NCBI RefSeq assembly: GCF_001280565.1
Contig: NZ_LGRO01000001.1
Coordinates: 1,426,001 to 1,490,000, forward strand
Length of the DNA: 64,000 bases
Origin: Sulfobacillus thermosulfidooxidans
GTDB taxonomy: Bacteria; Bacillota; Sulfobacillia; Sulfobacillales; Sulfobacillaceae
Reading direction: 5' to 3'
Under the pieces are notes generated by a model that was not told the origin of the DNA, did no database searches, and saw only the letters and a program-made list of their open reading frames with translations. Below are positions 59,886 through 64,000 of this stretch, in pieces. Every line of letters starts with the position of its first letter. The stretch's first letter is position 1. The position numbers and the translations under genes were made by a program.

Positions 59886-59913
59886 CTGACCCTCAACACC
59901 TCTTGAGGGTCAG
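59886..59913 (-). terminator. Terminator of ald
   Basis: CTGACCCTCAA (59886-59896) pairs with TTGAGGGTCAG (59903-59913). The minus tail is TTTTTTTCGTA. It is 25 bp after the ald stop. Confidence 0.9.
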
Positions 59914-59938
59914 CCCATGTGACAATAAAATGAGTAAT

Positions 59939-61057
59939 TTAGGACCAGATTTCTTGAGGAGCAACATACGGTTTTTGATGAGCTTCAGCCACCGCTTTGA
60001 ACGTAATCGCTCCTTGATAAACATTTAGCCCTTTGGCTAAAGCGGGATCACGCCGCATCGCTTCCACCGCGCCGTATTTTGCCAATAGTCTGGCGTAAGG
60101 CAGTGTCACGTTGGTAAGAGCCAATGTAGAGGTTCTGGCTACCGCTCCAGGCATATTCGCCACCGCGTAATGGACCACCCCGTGCTTGACATAGGTAGGA
60201 TGACTATGAGTCGTCACATGATCAATGGTTTCGATTGATCCTCCCTGGTCAATAGCCACATCCACAATCACAGAGCCAGGTTGCATCGTGGCTACCATGG
60301 CTTCACTCACTAAATGCGGAGCCCGAGCACCAGGAATCAAAACGGCTCCCACAAGCAAGTCACAAGTTTTGACTGCCTCTGCAATATTGTATTCGTTTGA
60401 CATGAGGGTCCGGACATGTCCATGGAACATGTCATCTAATTGCCGAAGACGATCTGCATTAATATCGACAATCGTCACATCCGCACCGAGTCCTAACGCA
60501 ATCCGCGCAGCATTCGTTCCGACAATTCCACCCCCGATAACCAGAACAGACCCAGGCAGAACTCCCGGAACTCCTCCTAACAGAATCCCCCGGCCCCCTT
60601 GAGGTTTCTCAAGGAAATGAGCACCAATCTGCGTGGCCATCCGGCCAGCCACTTCACTCATTGGCGTGAGCAAAGGTAGTGACCCATCAGCTGCTTGCAC
60701 CGTCTCATAAGCAATGGCCGTTATCCCTGAATCCACCAGAGCCTGCGTCAGTTCTGGCTCAGGAGCCAAGTGCAAGTATGTAAAAAGCACTAAATCCTTT
60801 CGAAAATACCGATACTCCTCGGGCAACGGTTCTTTGACTTTAATGACCATTTCGGCCCCGGTCCATACGTCTTCTGCCGTGGGCACGAGGGTTCCTCCCG
60901 CATTACGGTACTGGTCATCGGAAAAACCGCTTCCAAGTCCCGCGCCTTGTTGAATAAGCACTTGGTGGCCATCTCGGGTTAACGCCATCACTCCGGCCGG
61001 CGTTAAGGCCACGCGATTTTCGTCGGGTTTAATTTCTGTAGGCAAACCTATTTTCAC
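59939..61057 (-). CDS. ald: Alanine dehydrogenase
   Basis: 372 residues; N-terminus [34 protein letters not shown]-like core ([12 protein letters not shown]), catalytic-region [16 protein letters not shown] and TAIAYETVQ, the NAD motif [22 protein letters not shown], and [42 protein letters not shown] split over the C-terminal part. It interconverts alanine and pyruvate/ammonia; in spore formers it supports sporulation and germination on alanine. GTG start at 61057 with AAGGGA 7 nt upstream. A single gene with a strong terminator. Confidence 0.96.
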   Translation of the reverse strand: MKIGLPTEIKPDENRVALTPAGVMALTRDGHQVLIQQGAGLGSGFSDDQYRNAGGTLVPTAEDVWTGAEMVIKVKEPLPEEYRYFRKDLVLFTYLHLAPEPELTQALVDSGITAIAYETVQAADGSLPLLTPMSEVAGRMATQIGAHFLEKPQGGRGILLGGVPGVLPGSVLVIGGGIVGTNAARIALGLGADVTIVDINADRLRQLDDMFHGHVRTLMSNEYNIAEAVKTCDLLVGAVLIPGARAPHLVSEAMVATMQPGSVIVDVAIDQGGSIETIDHVTTHSHPTYVKHGVVHYAVANMPGAVARTSTLALTNVTLPYARLLAKYGAVEAMRRDPALAKGLNVYQGAITFKAVAEAHQKPYVAPQEIWS

Positions 61058-61165
61058 GACATAGTCCCTTCTTCCCCAATTATACGCACCTCAAATCCTC
61101 CGGTTATCTCGCGCAGGATCAGCATTCATTCTAACACACCAAAATTCGACGACACAGAGGGTCCT

Positions 61166-62683
61166 TCATTTTTCGTGCTGCTGCTTTAAACGCTTTGCGC
61201 GAACCGGCAAATACGCCACAAAAAATATCACCGATGCTCCAATACTGATCTCCAAAGAGATCATTTCATGCGGCGCCAATGGAGCGGTGGCAATGACACC
61301 GACAATAAGAATCACCGCTAAAATGGAGGAATAGGGATATCCTTTTAACCGGAATTCCAAGTCCTTTCCTTCTTTTAACAAGATCTTCCGGTAGACGATT
61401 TGCGTCACAATGATTAAGCCCCAGATAAATAAGGCTTGAAATCCGGTCGCGGTGACCAGATATAAATAAGCCGTTTTTGGTAAAAAATAGGCCAAACCAC
61501 TAATCACCACGAATAAAATCCCCGTCACAAGATTCGCCATCCGGGGAATGCCGTGTGATTCCTTTGCCACCACTTTTGGGGCTGCATGAATTCTGCCGAG
61601 CGTGGCAAGGACTCGGTCTGTTGCAAATAGTCCGGCATTCATCGCACTCAGCACCGCTAAGAGGATTACCAAATTAAAGACATTGACCAGCCATCCCCAC
61701 GGAAGGGTGCGTAAAGCTGCAGTAAAGGGACTTTGTGCTGTGGGAACGGTATACCAGATCAAAATCGAGGTTAAGGCCAAGGCTGCTCCGACATACAAAA
61801 TATAAATGGCGATAATGGTATTGCGAATGCTTTTGGCAATGGTCGTTTCAGCATCTTTCACATTGGGTGCCGCGAGACCCAGCACGCCCGTGCCCGACAT
61901 CGAAAATAGCACGAGCACCATAGCGGCTAACACTCCTTTAATGCCGTGTGGAAAAAAGCTCGGCATGGCATACCATCCCCGGATCCCCACCGGATGTTTA
62001 ACTGGCAAAATCCCTGCAATCGCTAAGATGCCAACCAAAATAAAGAGAATCGTCGCCGTAATCTTCGTGCCAGACATCCATGACTCCACGGTACTAAACC
62101 CGCGCACGGTTAAAAAGTTTATCCCCACAACGATCAAGGCATAGCCCACACTAAAAACATAAACCGGAATTTGTGGAAACCAAAGACGCGTAAAAATGGC
62201 GCCCGCAGTGGCTTCAGCAGAGATATTAAGGATACTGGAAAACCAAAAAATCCATCCCCCAACAAAGGCGGCCCCAGGTCCTAACGCATGGTGAGCAAAG
62301 GCCAAAAACGATCCCCGTTCCCTGTCAGCCGCAGCCATTTCAGCAAGGGCTGCGACTTCCAAGGCCATAATCGTCACTCCAATTAACAATGAAATTGCAA
62401 TGGCAGGACCCGCTAATCGAATGGCTTGTCCTATTGCTAAGAATAAACCCGAACCCATGATTCCCCCTACCGTCATCAACGTTAGACGGGTCGCGTTAAT
62501 ATCGCGGGGAACCTTCACGCGCTTTCCTGAACCATATTTGTTACTAACAAGTCTGGATTGTGTTGGTTGTTTTATCCTGCTAGATGTTTTCGTTTTGTCC
62601 ATAGTGATAGTATTTTGTTCAGTCCCGCACATCCTTATTCCACCGATATTCGGGCAAATTGGTGTATAATCCATTGAATCCAT
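61166..62683 (-). CDS. APC-family amino-acid permease
   Basis: Up to 505 residues with twelve membrane helices after a ~60-residue cytoplasmic tail. APC signatures: TLMTVGGIMGSGLFLAIGQAI in helix 1, RERGSFLAFAHHALGPGAAFVGGWIFWFS around helices 2-3, and SGTGVLGLAAPNVKDAETTIAKSIRNTI in the middle, like the AAT/GABA permease group. The substrate is not inferable. The start is unresolved: no ATG (62683, 62674, 62632 or 62602) has a good ribosome site, and the long basic tail may not all be translated. It lies divergently from the 35-residue membrane protein gene. Confidence 0.85.
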   Translation of the reverse strand: MDSMDYTPICPNIGGIRMCGTEQNTITMDKTKTSSRIKQPTQSRLVSNKYGSGKRVKVPRDINATRLTLMTVGGIMGSGLFLAIGQAIRLAGPAIAISLLIGVTIMALEVAALAEMAAADRERGSFLAFAHHALGPGAAFVGGWIFWFSSILNISAEATAGAIFTRLWFPQIPVYVFSVGYALIVVGINFLTVRGFSTVESWMSGTKITATILFILVGILAIAGILPVKHPVGIRGWYAMPSFFPHGIKGVLAAMVLVLFSMSGTGVLGLAAPNVKDAETTIAKSIRNTIIAIYILYVGAALALTSILIWYTVPTAQSPFTAALRTLPWGWLVNVFNLVILLAVLSAMNAGLFATDRVLATLGRIHAAPKVVAKESHGIPRMANLVTGILFVVISGLAYFLPKTAYLYLVTATGFQALFIWGLIIVTQIVYRKILLKEGKDLEFRLKGYPYSSILAVILIVGVIATAPLAPHEMISLEISIGASVIFFVAYLPVRAKRLKQQHEK

Positions 62684-62770
62684 AGTAATGTGTGCGGATT
62701 TCGTGATACAATATAACTAGATTTTGAAACCTGAAGTGCACTCAATTCAGGGTGTGAAGGAGGGATTGCG

Positions 62771-62878
62771 ATGATTACAGCGGGTGACCTTCTGGTTATC
62801 GCAGTGGTCGGAATCGCATTTATCGGTGCAATTGCGGTGTTGGCGCCTATGTTATACCGTGATTACAATAAGGAATAA
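62771..62878 (+). CDS. 35-residue single-span membrane protein
   Basis: Found by translating the spacer: ATG at 62771 with a strong AAGGAGG 8 nt upstream, 35 codons to TAA. The product is MITAGDLLVIAVVGIAF then ...VLAPMLYRDYNKE: a single hydrophobic helix of ~22 residues with a charged cytoplasmic-type tail. I know no homologue by sight; small subunits of oxidases or transporters look like this. The excellent ribosome site and compact composition argue it is translated. It is divergent from the permease and convergent with the phosphoesterase gene. Confidence 0.65.
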   Translation: MITAGDLLVIAVVGIAFIGAIAVLAPMLYRDYNKE

Positions 62879-62916
62879 TTTATCATTGCCGCGCCTGCCA
62901 TCCTCCCACGCCTTAA

Positions 62917-63996
62917 TTAGCGTGTCGAGGATGTTTTCTTTTCGGGGAAAAATGGAGTTAATACGGGCACATCCGCGTCTTGTGCATGGCCAAGATATGG
63001 CAAATCCCAACTATCTTCAATTGTCTTGAGCACGCTGTAATGATCGGCCCACAAGTTGATCTGCAAACGATGAGGATGACGCCCATACAGCACTAATAAA
63101 GGTACTTTACCGCCTCCTATAGCAATATCGGCAACAGGCACTACCGGAGCCTCCGGACCGGGAGCCAAATACTCGCGGAGATCGGTCGGTGATAAAAAGT
63201 TGGCGGGATCATTGGTCTCATCCCACGTGAGAAAAATTACTGAGTGACTATTCCAGCTCGGCGAATGAATGATCTCCGGAATCAACTGTTGAAGAAAATG
63301 GTCGCCATTTTCGATCAGCAACGTGGGGTTGCTCGTCGGACAACTAGCACCCGGCCCCGAGGCTTGGCCGTGCATGTCATGGCATAAATTCGGTGTAATC
63401 CAGGTAAATTGAGCAATATGGCCGGACGCTAGTTCCTGACGAAACTGGGTTAAATTTATGGTGTGAGTTGCCCGGCTTGGCTTTAAGGCTGGAAATAAGG
63501 CAAAAGGATTATGCTTTTTAGCATATAGTGCATCAGGAGGCGGAACAATCGGGGCGGTATTTTTCGGTAAATGATCCGGATACCAGTTCCCGTTAAAGTC
63601 AGAGGACGGAATACTTTCCATAACGGCTTGCCAGCTAATATTGGCCTGGTTTAGCTCTTGAGGCAAACTCATTTGATGAAACCGTTGTATGGGGCTATCG
63701 CTGTGTGTTCCTCCTGTAGAACCTGATAACAACGCGACGTAATTCGGTAGGCTTACATGCGTAACCCCAAAATAATTCGTGTCAAATCCCCACGTGTTCA
63801 TCAATTGATTAATATATTTTGCGTGGGGATTATTGAGCAAAATTTTATCGCCATGGTTTTCCATCATGATGACAACCACATGCGAAAAATATGGCAGACG
63901 TGGACGTGCAAGTTGAACAATCGGTTTTTGAAATTGTGGTCCCAGTATGATTTTAAGTATTAGAACAAATAAGAGGGCAAGTCCAATCAGTCCCAC
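62917..63996 (-). CDS. Phosphoesterase family protein (acid phosphatase / phospholipase C type), possibly partial at its 5' end
   Basis: 359 residues visible from a GTG at 63996; the frame is still open at the window edge, so the true start may lie beyond. An N-terminal membrane anchor is followed by the PF04185-type metal and nucleophile motifs: VVVIMMENHGD, FGVTHVSLPNYVALLSGSTGG, FTWITPNLCHDMHG, FLTWDETNDP and the late WADHYSVLKTIEDSWDLPYLG. Such enzymes (AcpA, PlcC-like) hydrolyse phosphomonoesters or phospholipids outside the cell. Exact substrate unknown. An extracellular acid phosphatase would fit an acidophile. Confidence 0.88.
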   Translation of the reverse strand: MGLIGLALLFVLILKIILGPQFQKPIVQLARPRLPYFSHVVVIMMENHGDKILLNNPHAKYINQLMNTWGFDTNYFGVTHVSLPNYVALLSGSTGGTHSDSPIQRFHQMSLPQELNQANISWQAVMESIPSSDFNGNWYPDHLPKNTAPIVPPPDALYAKKHNPFALFPALKPSRATHTINLTQFRQELASGHIAQFTWITPNLCHDMHGQASGPGASCPTSNPTLLIENGDHFLQQLIPEIIHSPSWNSHSVIFLTWDETNDPANFLSPTDLREYLAPGPEAPVVPVADIAIGGGKVPLLVLYGRHPHRLQINLWADHYSVLKTIEDSWDLPYLGHAQDADVPVLTPFFPEKKTSSTR

Positions 63997-64000
63997 AATG

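Overview
The window looks like a chromosomal segment of an endospore-forming Firmicute with roughly half G+C. A moderately thermophilic, acidophilic Sulfobacillus-like bacterium is my best guess (inference from overall gene style, not from a search). The spore-former call is direct: spoIVA, spoIIAA-spoIIAB-sigF, five spoVA cistrons, spmA, spmB, a dacF-type carboxypeptidase, gerW/ytfJ and a yteA-type gene are all readable. No rRNA, CRISPR array or intact mobile element was seen; one tRNA-Pro(GGG) is present.

Layout. (1) 1-11.5 kb: a DinG-type exonuclease/helicase cut by the window edge, then a minus-strand group around S-adenosylmethionine by-products and polyamines: MTA phosphorylase, S-adenosylhomocysteine hydrolase, an MTA/SAH deaminase, AdoMet decarboxylase and a putrescine-type aminotransferase, with ndk, a metallophosphoesterase, a thioesterase and a PHP-like protein that has lost its metal ligands. 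(2) 11.7-25.3 kb: an oligopeptide-uptake region with four family-5 binding lipoproteins and two permease pairs but no ATPase gene, interrupted by corA, a free-standing archaeal-type threonyl-tRNA editing domain and tRNA-Pro. (3) 25.5-37.7 kb: housekeeping block spoIVA, gpsA, der, a membrane protein, bioY, rpsA, plsC, cmk, aroH, a 51-residue zinc-ribbon protein, a SWIM protein, nicotinate phosphoribosyltransferase, an rRNA pseudouridine synthase and a RidA protein. (4) 37.8-41.8 kb: spmB and spmA, unusually convergent and separated by non-coding debris, with a decayed IS200/IS605 element beside them; then panC and a protein disulfide oxidoreductase (PDO) whose reading frame has TGA exactly at the first active-site Cys position.

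(5) 42-55 kb: a tightly packed minus-strand chain: spoVAC-AD-AEb-AEa-AF, lysA, trpS, scpA, scpB, a DUF2953 protein, gerW/ytfJ, then a complete split NHEJ set (Ku, ATP-dependent ligase, LigD-type polymerase) ending in a SNF2 ATPase. (6) 55-64 kb: sigF, spoIIAB, spoIIAA, yteA-type, dacF, xerD (the same order core as Bacillus around dacF-spoIIA-spoVA-lysA), ald, an amino-acid permease, a 35-residue membrane protein and a secreted phosphoesterase running to the edge.

Most notable: the TGA-containing PDO at 41146-41814, best explained as a UxxC selenoprotein; it has a GC-rich hairpin with a GGU loop 18 nt after the TGA, and its other CxxC is missing. Next are the stand-alone Thr-tRNA editing domain, the sporulation-linked NHEJ/SNF2 operon, and the IS-associated rearrangement of spmA/spmB.
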